A stretch of 53,722 nucleotides of DNA from Clostridiales bacterium (lineage in GTDB: Bacteria > Bacillota > Clostridia > Christensenellales > CAG-138), in contig WREI01000008.1 in NCBI GenBank assembly GCA_009779405.1, positions 1 through 53,722 on the forward strand, in the 5' to 3' direction. Positions within the stretch are counted from its first letter, which is position 1. Each line of letters opens with the position of its first letter. A program made the translations under genes and the position numbers. The notes beneath the pieces are model-generated. The model did not search any database. It was not told where the DNA came from and saw only the letters and a list, made by a program, of their open reading frames with translations. This document shows, one piece after another, positions 8,699 through 16,794 of the stretch.

Positions 8699-9637
8699 AT
8701 GAAGGCAGAGGCATTGGGCAGAAAAGTAATCAGGGGCATACACGGCATCCTCAATATAGCGATGCTGACGAGCATCCTCTTGCTGCTGGCCTTTGCCGGA
8801 TATGCCCTGTGGGATTCGCATCAAGTGTACCGGGCAGCGGGCAAGTCGCAGTACGCGATCTACAAGCCCTCGACAGGAGACGAGGGGCTCTCCTTTCGGG
8901 AATTGCAGGCCATCAACGCGGAGGTGTTCGCGTGGCTCACCGTGTACGGGACGAATATCGATTATCCCGTGACGCAGGGGCCGGACAACCAGAAATATGT
9001 CAACACCAACGCGGAAGGCCTGTATTCCCTCTCGGGAGCCATCTTTTTGGATTGCAGAAGCAGTCCGCATTTTACGGATTTCAGCAACATTCTGTATGGC
9101 CATCATATGGAAAAGAAGACGATGTTTGGCGAGGTCGCGGGCTTCGCCGACAAAGCTATGTTTGATTCCCATCGCTACGGCAACCTGTACTATGATGGGA
9201 AGGATCACGGGATTGAATTTTTCGCGTTTGTCCATACGCACGCCTATGACGGCAAGGTGTTCACGCTGACGCCGACGAAAGATAAGCAGATTGCCTATTT
9301 GGACAATCTGCTGGCAACGGCCATACATGCGCGGGACATAGGCGTGCGCATAGAGGACAATATCATACTGCTCAGCACCTGTTCGTCCGCTTCCACGAAC
9401 GGGCGGGACCTCCTGATCGGGAGAATCACCGACGAAGTATACGAAAATCCCTTTGCGGCTACGGGGACAAATGACGGAAGCAAGGCGGCTGAAACGGGCG
9501 ATCGGCACGACGCAATCAAGATTTCCATGCTCTTTCTGCTGCTGCCGGGGCCGATATTGATACTCGCGCTGCGAGCGCTTGTGAAATCGATCAAACACCA
9601 TAGAGGAGAACAGAAAAGACGATGGTGGGTTACATGA
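8699..9637 (+). CDS. Class B sortase with C-terminal anchor, probable pilin polymerase
   Basis: 312 residues. An N-terminal membrane helix (~16-37) is followed by a class B sortase domain: IDYPVTQ, GAIFLDCR, catalytic His135 in LYGHHM, Cys228 in LLSTCSS and Arg236 in NGRDLLIG. A second membrane helix (~272-292) lies at the C-terminus. Most class B sortases lack this second helix, but pilus-building sortases have one. It lies between two pilin genes, as the class B SrtC1 does in streptococcal FCT loci, so polymerisation of the neighbouring pilins is inferred. Its stop overlaps the next ATG (ATGA, 9634-9637), pointing to translational coupling. Confidence 0.88.
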   Translation: MKAEALGRKVIRGIHGILNIAMLTSILLLLAFAGYALWDSHQVYRAAGKSQYAIYKPSTGDEGLSFRELQAINAEVFAWLTVYGTNIDYPVTQGPDNQKYVNTNAEGLYSLSGAIFLDCRSSPHFTDFSNILYGHHMEKKTMFGEVAGFADKAMFDSHRYGNLYYDGKDHGIEFFAFVHTHAYDGKVFTLTPTKDKQIAYLDNLLATAIHARDIGVRIEDNIILLSTCSSASTNGRDLLIGRITDEVYENPFAATGTNDGSKAAETGDRHDAIKISMLFLLLPGPILILALRALVKSIKHHRGEQKRRWWVT

Positions 9638-10614
9638 ACAAAAAATTGAAACGGCTGCTCTGCGCGACACTGTTGCTGTTGCTTGCGCTGACGCCCTTGG
9701 GCGCGCGCGCCGCAAACGAACCCGCCGCGTTTAAGGTGGAACAGGTTTTCAGCACCACTTCGACCGCGGCCGCGGCCGCCTTTACATACAGATTGACCGC
9801 GCGGCAGGCGGATAGCCCGATGCCCGCAGGGAGCACGGCGGCGGGATATACGTTTACTATAACCGGCACGGGCAGCGTGCAGATCGGACCCTTTGCCATC
9901 GGCGAACCGGGCCTGTACCGATATACACTAACCCAGATTACAGAGACGGAAAAGTCGGGCTACAGCTATGACAGGCGGATCTATGACATTGAGCTGCACG
10001 TGGACGAAAGCCGCGAAGTGCAGATTCTGGCATACAACGCGGACGGCACGAAGGCGGAGCAGATTATGTTTGAAAACAGTTATACGCCCCTGCCCAGCGA
10101 CCCGAGCTTGATGCCCGACACGAAGGTCCACAAGACCGTGATTGGCAGTCCCACAACGCCCGCCGTCTTCACATTTCGGCTCTCTGCGCGGGATGCCGCG
10201 CATCCGATGCCGCCGGGCGGCGCGGACGGGGAGAAGACGATACAGATTACGGGCATGGGCAACGCCACGTTCGGAACCTGGAGCTATACCGATGCGGGAA
10301 CCTATTACTATACGGTTGTGGAGTTGGACGGCGATGCGGGCGGCTATACCTATGATACGGCGGTCTATCTGATTACGGACACGGTAAGGGACGTGGACGG
10401 ACAACTGGTGCTGACGCGCATCGTGACAAACAGCGCGAACAAGCAGGTCAGTGATCTGTCCTTTATCAATACGTTCCATAAAGGCGACGGGCCCAAGACG
10501 GCGGACAGTTTTGACCCTACGCTGGCCATCGTTATGCTGGTCGCGGGCGGACTGCTCTGCTTTGGTGCGATTATCTATCTGGTGGCATCTCGGAGACGCA
10601 GGGGGGACGACTGA
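9634..10614 (+). CDS. FctA/Spy0128-type two-domain pilin with GPKTAD sorting signal
   Basis: 326 residues from the ATG that overlaps the sortase stop; the ATG at 9622 is a poorer choice. Signal peptide ~1-24 (ends GARA-AN). Two tandem FctA/Spy0128-like domains follow, each with the family pattern PMPxG ... G.Y.YT..Q/E ... GGYTYDTAVY/GYSYDRRIYD ... FxNSY or FINTF, which carries the isopeptide Asn. The C-terminus is GDGPKTADSF, a membrane helix and SRRRRGDD. GPKTAD resembles the N-P-x-T signals of class B sortases more than LPXTG. By position it matches FctB, the wall-anchoring base pilin, but by domain it resembles the FctA backbone, so its exact role is open. Confidence 0.83.
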   Translation: MNKKLKRLLCATLLLLLALTPLGARAANEPAAFKVEQVFSTTSTAAAAAFTYRLTARQADSPMPAGSTAAGYTFTITGTGSVQIGPFAIGEPGLYRYTLTQITETEKSGYSYDRRIYDIELHVDESREVQILAYNADGTKAEQIMFENSYTPLPSDPSLMPDTKVHKTVIGSPTTPAVFTFRLSARDAAHPMPPGGADGEKTIQITGMGNATFGTWSYTDAGTYYYTVVELDGDAGGYTYDTAVYLITDTVRDVDGQLVLTRIVTNSANKQVSDLSFINTFHKGDGPKTADSFDPTLAIVMLVAGGLLCFGAIIYLVASRRRRGDD

Positions 10615-10615
10615 T

Positions 10616-11422
10616 ATGCGAAAAAACAGAGCGACCGCCCTCTTCCTGCTGCTGCTCGGCGCAGTCCTGATTGTCTGCGCGCTCAAACTGTTGTCGAAGG
10701 CGGACGCGGTTTATCAGGAGGGCAACGAGGCCTATGAATACCTGCGCTTTCAGGTGCGGGGAACTTGGGGCGCCCATCATGATAAACAACCGCAAAGCAT
10801 ATTTGATATCATCACAGCGGCACCGGGCAGCGCACCCGCCGAGACGGAAAGCGCGGGCGATCCCGCTTCCGCGCCGGACTTCGGGCGCCTGCATGTGATC
10901 AGCCGCGACGCCGTAGCCTGGCTCTACGGGCCGAACACGGTCATTGATTATCCCGTGATGAAGGCGACGGATTACAGCTATTACCTGAACCATTTGCCGG
11001 ACGGCACCCAGAACGCGAACGGTTCCCTGTTCATCGACTACAACTGCGCGGCGGATTTCAGCGGGCGCCTGACTGTGATTTACGGACACAATATGCGCTC
11101 GGGGCGCATGTTCGGCAGCCTGCAGGGCTATAAGTCACAGCGCTACTACGAGAAGAATCCCCATCTCTATCTGTATACGGAGCACGCGGATTACCGCATT
11201 GAGCTCCTGTACGGCTGTGTGATCGGTGCGGGACAGTGGCGGGAGCGGGCCTTTATGTACGCGGAGAATACGCCCGCGCTGCTGGCCTACGCCGCGGAAA
11301 ACACGACCTTTGAGAGCCCCGTGCGATATGGGGACGGGGACAGGATCGTCGTGCTGTCCACCTGCTCGAGCGAGTTCAACGACGCGCGCTATGTGGTGAT
11401 CGGGGTGCTGCGCGCGCTTTAA
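10616..11422 (+). CDS. Class B sortase, probable housekeeping/base anchor of the pilus
   Basis: 268 residues with an N-terminal membrane helix (~7-26), a Ser/Ala/Pro-rich linker (~60-88) and a class B sortase domain: VIDYPVMKA, GSLFIDYN, catalytic His158 in IYGHNM, Cys250 in VLSTCSS and Arg258 in DARYVVIG. Unlike the upstream sortase it has no C-terminal helix, the usual form for wall-anchoring class B enzymes. The ATG follows the pilin stop by one base and has GGGGGG upstream. The GPKTAD pilin just before it is its most likely substrate (inference). Confidence 0.88.
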   Translation: MRKNRATALFLLLLGAVLIVCALKLLSKADAVYQEGNEAYEYLRFQVRGTWGAHHDKQPQSIFDIITAAPGSAPAETESAGDPASAPDFGRLHVISRDAVAWLYGPNTVIDYPVMKATDYSYYLNHLPDGTQNANGSLFIDYNCAADFSGRLTVIYGHNMRSGRMFGSLQGYKSQRYYEKNPHLYLYTEHADYRIELLYGCVIGAGQWRERAFMYAENTPALLAYAAENTTFESPVRYGDGDRIVVLSTCSSEFNDARYVVIGVLRAL

Positions 11423-11436
11423 TTCTGCAAAAGCAA

Positions 11437-11457
11437 AGAGATGCCGACGGCACCTCT
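11437..11457. terminator. Hairpin between the two convergent pilus operons
   Basis: AGAGATGCC-GAC-GGCACCTCT forms a 9-bp stem with one G-T pair. It lies between the stop of the class B sortase (+) and the stop of the DivIVA-like gene (-). The T-rich side (CTTTGCTTTTGC) follows it on the minus strand; the plus side has no T-run. Confidence 0.5.
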
Positions 11458-11501
11458 CCATTCATTGCGCATTGCGTCCTGCAATTTGCAGATTTCTTTA
11501 T

Positions 11502-12167
11502 CTAAAACAAATCATTCTTACCCAATAGCCTTAAGAATTCCTCATAATTCGTCTCTTTTGCGAGCGCGGGTGGCGGCGCGGGTGGACTTGCCTGCAGGGT
11601 CAGCGCCGCGGGGCTTTGCTGTGCAACAGTGGGCAGCGCGGGTTCCGCCCTTTCGGGGAGCAGTTCCCCGCCGAGTATGCCCTCTATGGCGTCAAAGTGG
11701 CGGTTGCTGGCGGCGCGGCAGGCGCGGACGCTCTGCATATGCCGCTCCCGCTCGGCGTTCACCGCGGCAAGGCTCGATTCGGCGTTCTGCAGACTCTCCG
11801 CTGCCGACAGGCGCGCTTCCAGAACGATTGCGTCCGCCTCGCGCTTCGCGTGCGCGACGGTCTCCTCCGCGGTCTTCTGCGCGTTGGCTATGATCGTGAT
11901 CAGGCGCGAACTCTCGCGGTTGCGCTCCGTTTCCAAGGCCTTAATCTCGATGGCAAGCTTCTGGAATCTGGATTCAAATTCCGCCAATGCCTTCTTGTGC
12001 TGTGCGATTTCGGTCTCCAGACCTATCTTCTGCTGGGTGAGGACGTAGTTCTGCTTATCGTATGCGATCAGCACCCTCTCCACTTCTTCGGGATTGTAGC
12101 CCTTAAACACACGTGAGAAGTTGAACCGGGAAATGCCGTTTCCTATATTATTCAATTCGAAGCTCAA
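11502..12167 (-). CDS. DivIVA-like coiled-coil protein at the end of the pilus operon
   Basis: 221 residues. The N-terminus (GISRFNFSRVFKGYNPEEVERVLIAYDKQ) matches the DivIVA/GpsB entry motif (F...RGYD..EVD.FL), which binds curved membrane or division proteins. A long coiled coil (~35-150) and a Pro/Ala-rich tail follow. It is short for DivIVA and is not in a division cluster. The start is taken as TTG at 12167, six bases after GGAGGT; GTG at 12173 would touch the ribosome site. It follows the HD-domain gene by about 30 bp on the same strand, so it probably shares the pilus operon transcript. A polar or septal scaffold for pili is only an inference. Confidence 0.72.
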   Translation of the reverse strand: MSFELNNIGNGISRFNFSRVFKGYNPEEVERVLIAYDKQNYVLTQQKIGLETEIAQHKKALAEFESRFQKLAIEIKALETERNRESSRLITIIANAQKTAEETVAHAKREADAIVLEARLSAAESLQNAESSLAAVNAERERHMQSVRACRAASNRHFDAIEGILGGELLPERAEPALPTVAQQSPAALTLQASPPAPPPALAKETNYEEFLRLLGKNDLF

Positions 12168-12200
12168 GGGCACACCTCCCGTTCTCAGATTTCCAAACGC

Positions 12201-12884
12201 TTATTTCCAAGTCAAGTCATTATATTTCCAAAGCGGAGGGGCGTCCTTCCACTTTCTGTACAGAGCAACGATATTCTGCTCCGTTTGCAGGTAGATCTCC
12301 GTCGCCGCAGGCAGAAAAATCGTGCCTGCCTTGGCCCGCATATACGCGTTGATCTCCTGCACGCAGTGCTCCGACAGGCGCCGGGGCTTGCCCGCTACGA
12401 TGGCGTCGACCGCGTTAGCGATCGCGCAGAGACTCGCGTGCAGCGGGATCTGCGCTTCCATGAGGTTGTGCGGATAGCCGAGACCGTCGCAACGCTCCCC
12501 CATGCAACCCACCGTCTCTAAAATCACCTGCCGTATCGGCACCGCGATTCTGTCTGCGGGCAGTTCGTTCTCTAAAATTCTCCTGCCCTCTGTCGGATAA
12601 TCCGTCAGCCGGTTGGGGGCAAGGTAGACGCCGATATCGTGATAGAATCCGGCGTACCGCAGGGCGTTGATATAATCCGCCCGCCGCAAACCCTCGGGAA
12701 GCGCGGCATCAGGCACTTTCTCTGCGAGCAGGCCCGCTACCGCGCCGACCTTGATGCAATGCTGCTGCAAGGCCAAGGGTATGGTGGAAAATACGGCCGC
12801 CAGCAGGCCGTTCGGCTCGTGGTACATGATGAACGACAGAGCCTGTCGTTCTCTTTTTCCGATGAAATAACGCTTCTGTTTCAT
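12201..12884 (-). CDS. HD/HD-GYP-like phosphohydrolase
   Basis: 227 residues with the HD-superfamily order: QQHCIKVG (first His, ~42), GFYHDIG (HD pair, ~82), then ERCDGLGYP, which matches the second half of the HD-GYP signature. The usual HHE before that box reads CMGE, so one metal His pair is missing. HD-GYP proteins cleave cyclic di-GMP; with changed ligands the substrate here is uncertain. It lies between a small coiled-coil gene and the DivIVA-like gene with gaps of 20-35 bp, downstream of the basal pilin. A link between nucleotide signalling and pilus display is inference. Confidence 0.7.
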   Translation of the reverse strand: MKQKRYFIGKRERQALSFIMYHEPNGLLAAVFSTIPLALQQHCIKVGAVAGLLAEKVPDAALPEGLRRADYINALRYAGFYHDIGVYLAPNRLTDYPTEGRRILENELPADRIAVPIRQVILETVGCMGERCDGLGYPHNLMEAQIPLHASLCAIANAVDAIVAGKPRRLSEHCVQEINAYMRAKAGTIFLPAATEIYLQTEQNIVALYRKWKDAPPLWKYNDLTWK

Positions 12885-12904
12885 GCTCTTCTTTTGTCTT
12901 TGGT

Positions 12905-13153
12905 TCAGCCGCTTTTCAGCTGCACAAACAGTTCCCGCATATTATACTGCTGCGGCCTTGCTCTCGCAGGGACCATTTGCGCCGGCGCCTGAGGAACCGG
13001 ATGGGCGCGGCCTTGCCCTTGCGCAAGGCCGGACTGATACGCCAAACGCATCTGCGCGTTTTCGTTCTTTGCCTGTTCCAGCTCCTCTTCCAAATCACGT
13101 ATGAGCATATAGAGATGCTTATACCGCAGCGCGCGCAATTGTCTTTCGTTCAT
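12905..13153 (-). CDS. Small coiled-coil protein of unknown function
   Basis: 82 residues. Residues ~10-45 (YMLIRDLEEELEQAKNENAQMR) are a heptad coiled coil; the rest is Gln/Pro/Ala-rich (QGQGRAHPVPQAPAQMVP). There is no signal peptide or membrane helix, so it is cytoplasmic. It starts 6 bp after the basal-pilin stop and ends 20 bp before the HD gene, so it is very probably in the same operon. I recognise no family. It could pair with the DivIVA-like coiled coil two genes on. Confidence 0.6.
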   Translation of the reverse strand: MNERQLRALRYKHLYMLIRDLEEELEQAKNENAQMRLAYQSGLAQGQGRAHPVPQAPAQMVPARARPQQYNMRELFVQLKSG

Positions 13154-13159
13154 GGGGGA

Positions 13160-14167
13160 TCACTCTTCCCGGCGTCTTTTGCGCTTCAGGCGGCTGATGA
13201 GGACTACGCTCACCGCGCCGGCCGCACAGATGCCAAAGATATAGTATAGTGCCTTTGCCTCGTCACTCGTCTTCGGGTTATCGGACTTTCCGCCGCCACC
13301 GCCCGGTTTGCGCGTCGGAGCCGGTGAGCAGCTGGGTCCCGGGGTCGGCGGACAGGTAGGCGGACAAGTGGGCGGCGTGGTACAAGTGGGGATATTGATG
13401 ATGACAAAGCCGCCGATTACACTGCCGGATATGCTCTTTGTGAACCCTGTGGGCACATTGGGCTCGTCGACGGTCCAAGTATCTTCCGCGGGCAGGTCGG
13501 GCCAGGTATGACTCCAATCGTTCCCATCATTCAGGGTCACGGGGCTGCCATAGGCAACGCCGTTCCTATATAACTGCACCTGCACGCTTGCGGGGTGCTC
13601 ACAACTTCCCCAAACCTTTTGGACGCTGACCGAGACAAATTCGCCGTCGCGCTTGGTCGGCTCCGTCTTGGGATGGGAAAGCACATTATAGTCCCAGCTG
13701 CGGCCATCGCGCGTGCTGGGGACGAGAACCAGATAGGGGTCTATCAGATACTCGCTGTCCTCACCGTCCAACTGCGCGACCAGATAGAGACCGACCGACA
13801 GGTTTGCAAACGATACCCTGCCGCTGTTGTTCGTAATACCCGAACTGCGGGGGATGCTGTTCGCGATTGCATACGCGTCCAGATCGGCTGCCAGCGCGAC
13901 GTTCTTCTCCGCGGTCAGGTTCGAATAGTCCGCGTTGGCGGCGGCAAAGGCCGCTGTACTCTCAAAGGTGATGCTGCCCCCGTCTTGCATGGCAGCGGCC
14001 ACGCGGCAAACGGCAATTTTGAGATCGGGCAGCGGCGTCCCTTCATACTTAATTTCGACTGTCAATGTAGACAGTGCCAGTTCTAACACTTCCGCGGCAT
14101 TCGCTACGCCGGGAAGCAGTACGCATAAGCAAAGCATCGCGAGGATAACGGATAGTATTCGTTTCAT
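13160..14167 (-). CDS. Basal/minor pilin with Cna-B domain and NPKTSD sorting signal
   Basis: 335 residues, GGGAGG upstream. Signal peptide ~1-24 (ends GVANA-AE). Residues ~30-165 form an SpaA-like N-terminal domain. Residues ~175-262 are a Cna-B fold (SVSVQKVW... AEDTWTVDEPNVPTGFTK... FVIINI) with a likely isopeptide Lys in VQKVW. A Pro/Thr/Cys linker (TCTTPPTCPPTCPPTPGPSC) and a Gly run come next, then DNPKTSDEAKAL, a membrane helix and RLKRKRRREE. The signal is NPxTS, not LPXTG, and the window has class B sortases in the facing operon. A proline-rich tail and end position fit a wall-anchoring base pilin. It lies 2 bp after the class C sortase gene. Confidence 0.8.
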   Translation of the reverse strand: MKRILSVILAMLCLCVLLPGVANAAEVLELALSTLTVEIKYEGTPLPDLKIAVCRVAAAMQDGGSITFESTAAFAAANADYSNLTAEKNVALAADLDAYAIANSIPRSSGITNNSGRVSFANLSVGLYLVAQLDGEDSEYLIDPYLVLVPSTRDGRSWDYNVLSHPKTEPTKRDGEFVSVSVQKVWGSCEHPASVQVQLYRNGVAYGSPVTLNDGNDWSHTWPDLPAEDTWTVDEPNVPTGFTKSISGSVIGGFVIINIPTCTTPPTCPPTCPPTPGPSCSPAPTRKPGGGGGKSDNPKTSDEAKALYYIFGICAAGAVSVVLISRLKRKRRREE

Positions 14168-14169
14168 TG

Positions 14170-15012
14170 CTATGCTGCCCTCCCTTGTAAATGGATTTTC
14201 CGGAGCCGGATGATCACATATACGAAGAGGATCATCAGGATCGGTATTGAAAAGATTAGGATAGTCAACGGTCTCCCCAAGCGCTTTGCGTCGGGGGGCA
14301 GGAGCACAGTTTGTGCGCTCTCGAGGTTCTCGACACGGTGTCCGCGTACGAGCAAACGGCGGTCATTGACACCGTAGGGGGTGCAGGTCACGAGGGTACA
14401 GTAGTCCATATTGAGGTCGATGCGCAGGGCATCGACGTTCTCGGGCAATACCTCGAGCTTTTGATCCACTTCATAGGTCAGCACTTCGCCGAACACATGG
14501 ATCATAAATCGGTCGCCCGACTCCAGCCTGTCCAAGCTGGTCAACAATTTGGAGGAGGGCAGGCCCCTATGCCCCGTGATCACCGTATGCGTTCCCTCTC
14601 CGCCCACGGGCAGGGAAGAACCCTGAAAGTGTCCTGTGCCTATCTGTAAGACGCCCTCACTCGTGCCGTGATAGATGGGGAGCTGTACATTGATCTTATC
14701 GATCACTATCACACCCATCACTCCATGCCCGGCGTCTAAGAGAGTATTATACTCTACTTCATCGCTATCCGTAAAGAAATATCGGTTTGGATTGTGCTGC
14801 AGCCTGCTGTTGTATTCCCGGGCCGCTTCCAGCGCGGCGCGTACTGCGCTGTCATCCATTTGGGCTGTCTCCTCCAAGTAACGGGTCACGACCCGCGTCT
14901 GACGCGAAGCGTTGATCCGGTCACTGACCGTCGGATACAGCATGAGGACGAGACAGATGATGCCTGCCAGCGCGATTACCGCGATTATGATATACAATAC
15001 GGATTTTTTCAT
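14170..15012 (-). CDS. Class C sortase, pilin polymerase of the SpaA-type pilus
   Basis: 280 residues, membrane helices at ~4-26 and ~244-268, the class C layout. The domain has GVIVIDKINVQLPIYHGTSE, catalytic His148 in ITGHRGLP, Cys210 in LVTCTPYG and Arg219 in NDRRLLVRG. It joins pilin Thr to the Lys of the next pilin. The DPF/DPW lid motif that usually covers the active site is not seen; the corresponding stretch reads HNPNRYFFTDSD. It lies between the LPETG backbone pilin and the basal pilin. A pair of hairpins precedes it (15052-15101). The ribosome site is weak, which with the hairpins would keep it below pilin levels. Confidence 0.9.
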   Translation of the reverse strand: MKKSVLYIIIAVIALAGIICLVLMLYPTVSDRINASRQTRVVTRYLEETAQMDDSAVRAALEAAREYNSRLQHNPNRYFFTDSDEVEYNTLLDAGHGVMGVIVIDKINVQLPIYHGTSEGVLQIGTGHFQGSSLPVGGEGTHTVITGHRGLPSSKLLTSLDRLESGDRFMIHVFGEVLTYEVDQKLEVLPENVDALRIDLNMDYCTLVTCTPYGVNDRRLLVRGHRVENLESAQTVLLPPDAKRLGRPLTILIFSIPILMILFVYVIIRLRKIHLQGRAA

Positions 15013-15051
15013 AGGTTTTTAACGTAAGGGCGCCCCCGGCAAGGGGCTGAA

Positions 15052-15101
15052 CCGCCCCCGGTAACCGACAGGGGGCGGGCTGACAAGGCGCTGTGGCCTT
15101 G
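15052..15101 (-). promoter_or_regulatory. Two intercistronic hairpins between backbone pilin and sortase
   Basis: CCGCCCCC (15052-15059) pairs with GGGGGCGG (15071-15078), and CAAGGC (15084-15089) with GCCTTG (15096-15101). Neither is followed by a U-run on the minus strand. They probably stabilise the pilin mRNA end or partly stop transcription, so that much pilin and little sortase is made. Confidence 0.5.
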
Positions 15102-15130
15102 CCAACCCGTATCCCATACAGTTTTGGTTA

Positions 15131-16726
15131 TTATTTCACGCCGTGCAGGATGACGCGGCGGCGCAGTGCGACGATGCCGCAGACGATGACGGCTGCCATC
15201 GTGAGACCGATGACGTAGAAGAGGATGGTGCCGATGCCGCCGGTCTCAGGGAGCTGTTCGCCCGCGAGGTTCAGGACATCCACCTGCTTGGGGCTGACGT
15301 TGACCCATGCGTTCGTCTTCCAGACTTCCAGGGTGCTGGAGCCTAAGCTGACCGTGTTCGTATGGGTGATGCGGATTTTAATCGGCGCCGCCAGCTTGGT
15401 GTAGCCTTCGGGTGCTTCGACTTCTTCCAGATAGTAGACGCCTGCATCCAGGCCCTTTAGGTTGATGAATCCGTTCTCATCCGTTATCATCACAGTGCGA
15501 GGCGTGGATACCCCATCCGCACCGGTCAAGACTCTGTATTCGCCGTCGCCAATGCAGAGGACGTCAATGGGACTGGAAGCCTGTGCGCCGGCAACTTCCT
15601 TGTACAGATCGAACTTGGCGCCGGGCAGCGGGACGCGGACGTTGCCCGCGGCTTCATAGTACTTGAAGACATTCAGGTCAAAGGTGAACACTTTCACTTC
15701 GTCCTCAGGCGTTACGCCGGTCGACTCCGAGTAGGGGTTGTTGCTGTACTCCAAATAGACTTCGTTGGTGTTGGCGAGGGGGGCGATGACCGCTGCTCCA
15801 TTGAGAATAATGGAATATTCGATGGTGATGGTCTGGCCCGCTTTGTTCGCGCACTGCTCATAGAATTTCACTGCGTCAAATATGAGACAGAACGAATCGC
15901 TGCCGCAGCCGTCATCATCAAAGGTGAAGTCCGTGAATGGGGTCGAAGCGCCAATCGTGACCGTAAAGGCAGATGCGTCCATGGGCATCACTCCGCTGCC
16001 AAAGCCGGCGCTCAGGGTATCGTGCATGGTGAAGGTATAGCCGCTCGCCGCGACGTAGCCGGTCATGTCGGGAACCTTGGTGATGTAGCGGAAGTCGATC
16101 ATATCGCCCATCATCGCGTCTGCCCATTTGCCCCAGGTGGCCGGGCTGTTGTCGGTGTTTTTCACCTCTTTTACGATTGTGGGGGAATCCGCCTTGGGGG
16201 TGACGTCCGCTGTCGGCGCGACGTTGGTCAGGGTGAGGGCGGCGACGATCTCAACGGAGCCTTCGGCGACAGAGGTCTTGACCTTGCCGAAAACCAGATA
16301 GTAGCCGAAGTCCAGGTTGTTGATGACGAGGGATTCGGTCGTTGCCGTTTGCGTGAACGCGGGCGTTACGCTGCCGTCGGCAAAGTCATATAGCTTCTTC
16401 GCCAGCGCTTCCATCCCCAGGGGGTTCGTCTTCAGACTTTCGATGTACTTGAACAGGCTCTGTGTTGCCGAATTCGGGTAATCGTCAAAAGCTGCAAACT
16501 CGGGTACGATTTGATACGCATAGGTATCTCCTTCTTCGCCTTCGACGATTTGGATGTCGAAGACCTTGAAGCCGACAAATTGCTTGCCGACAATGCTGTG
16601 CCCCGCAGGCGGGGTGATGGTGATCGTGCCGGTGCCTGCCGCGAATACGGCGGCAACGGGCAGCAGGGCCGTGAGGGCCAGGGTCAGGGCGATCAGTATC
16701 GCCAGTATGGGTCTGTTCTTGCGCAT
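15131..16726 (-). CDS. SpaA-type backbone pilin, LPETG-anchored
   Basis: 531 residues, AGGAG upstream. Signal peptide ~1-30. The stretch ending ADVTPKAD (Lys178) resembles the pilin-motif Lys that accepts the next subunit; Lys186/189 are alternatives. Residues ~195-340 are a fimbrial isopeptide D2-type domain (NSPATWGKWAD... FTMHDTLSAGFG). Residues ~350-480 are a Cna-B domain with an E-box (GVYYLEEVEAPEGY). It ends QLPETGGIG at ~492-496, a membrane helix and RRRVI. This is the classical major-pilin plan, next to a class C sortase and signal peptidase. Confidence 0.9.
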   Translation of the reverse strand: MRKNRPILAILIALTLALTALLPVAAVFAAGTGTITITPPAGHSIVGKQFVGFKVFDIQIVEGEEGDTYAYQIVPEFAAFDDYPNSATQSLFKYIESLKTNPLGMEALAKKLYDFADGSVTPAFTQTATTESLVINNLDFGYYLVFGKVKTSVAEGSVEIVAALTLTNVAPTADVTPKADSPTIVKEVKNTDNSPATWGKWADAMMGDMIDFRYITKVPDMTGYVAASGYTFTMHDTLSAGFGSGVMPMDASAFTVTIGASTPFTDFTFDDDGCGSDSFCLIFDAVKFYEQCANKAGQTITIEYSIILNGAAVIAPLANTNEVYLEYSNNPYSESTGVTPEDEVKVFTFDLNVFKYYEAAGNVRVPLPGAKFDLYKEVAGAQASSPIDVLCIGDGEYRVLTGADGVSTPRTVMITDENGFINLKGLDAGVYYLEEVEAPEGYTKLAAPIKIRITHTNTVSLGSSTLEVWKTNAWVNVSPKQVDVLNLAGEQLPETGGIGTILFYVIGLTMAAVIVCGIVALRRRVILHGVK

Positions 16727-16794
16727 GGTTTCTTTCTCCTGTTTTTTATTTGTGGTATTTACACAGCCTTTCGGCTGGATTTCCCGGTTATCTG

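Noticed and set aside
7027-8775. 582-codon open frame antisense to the SipA-like and pilin genes
   Set aside because: Spans two convincing genes with signal peptides and motifs; Arg/His/Val-rich shadow composition.
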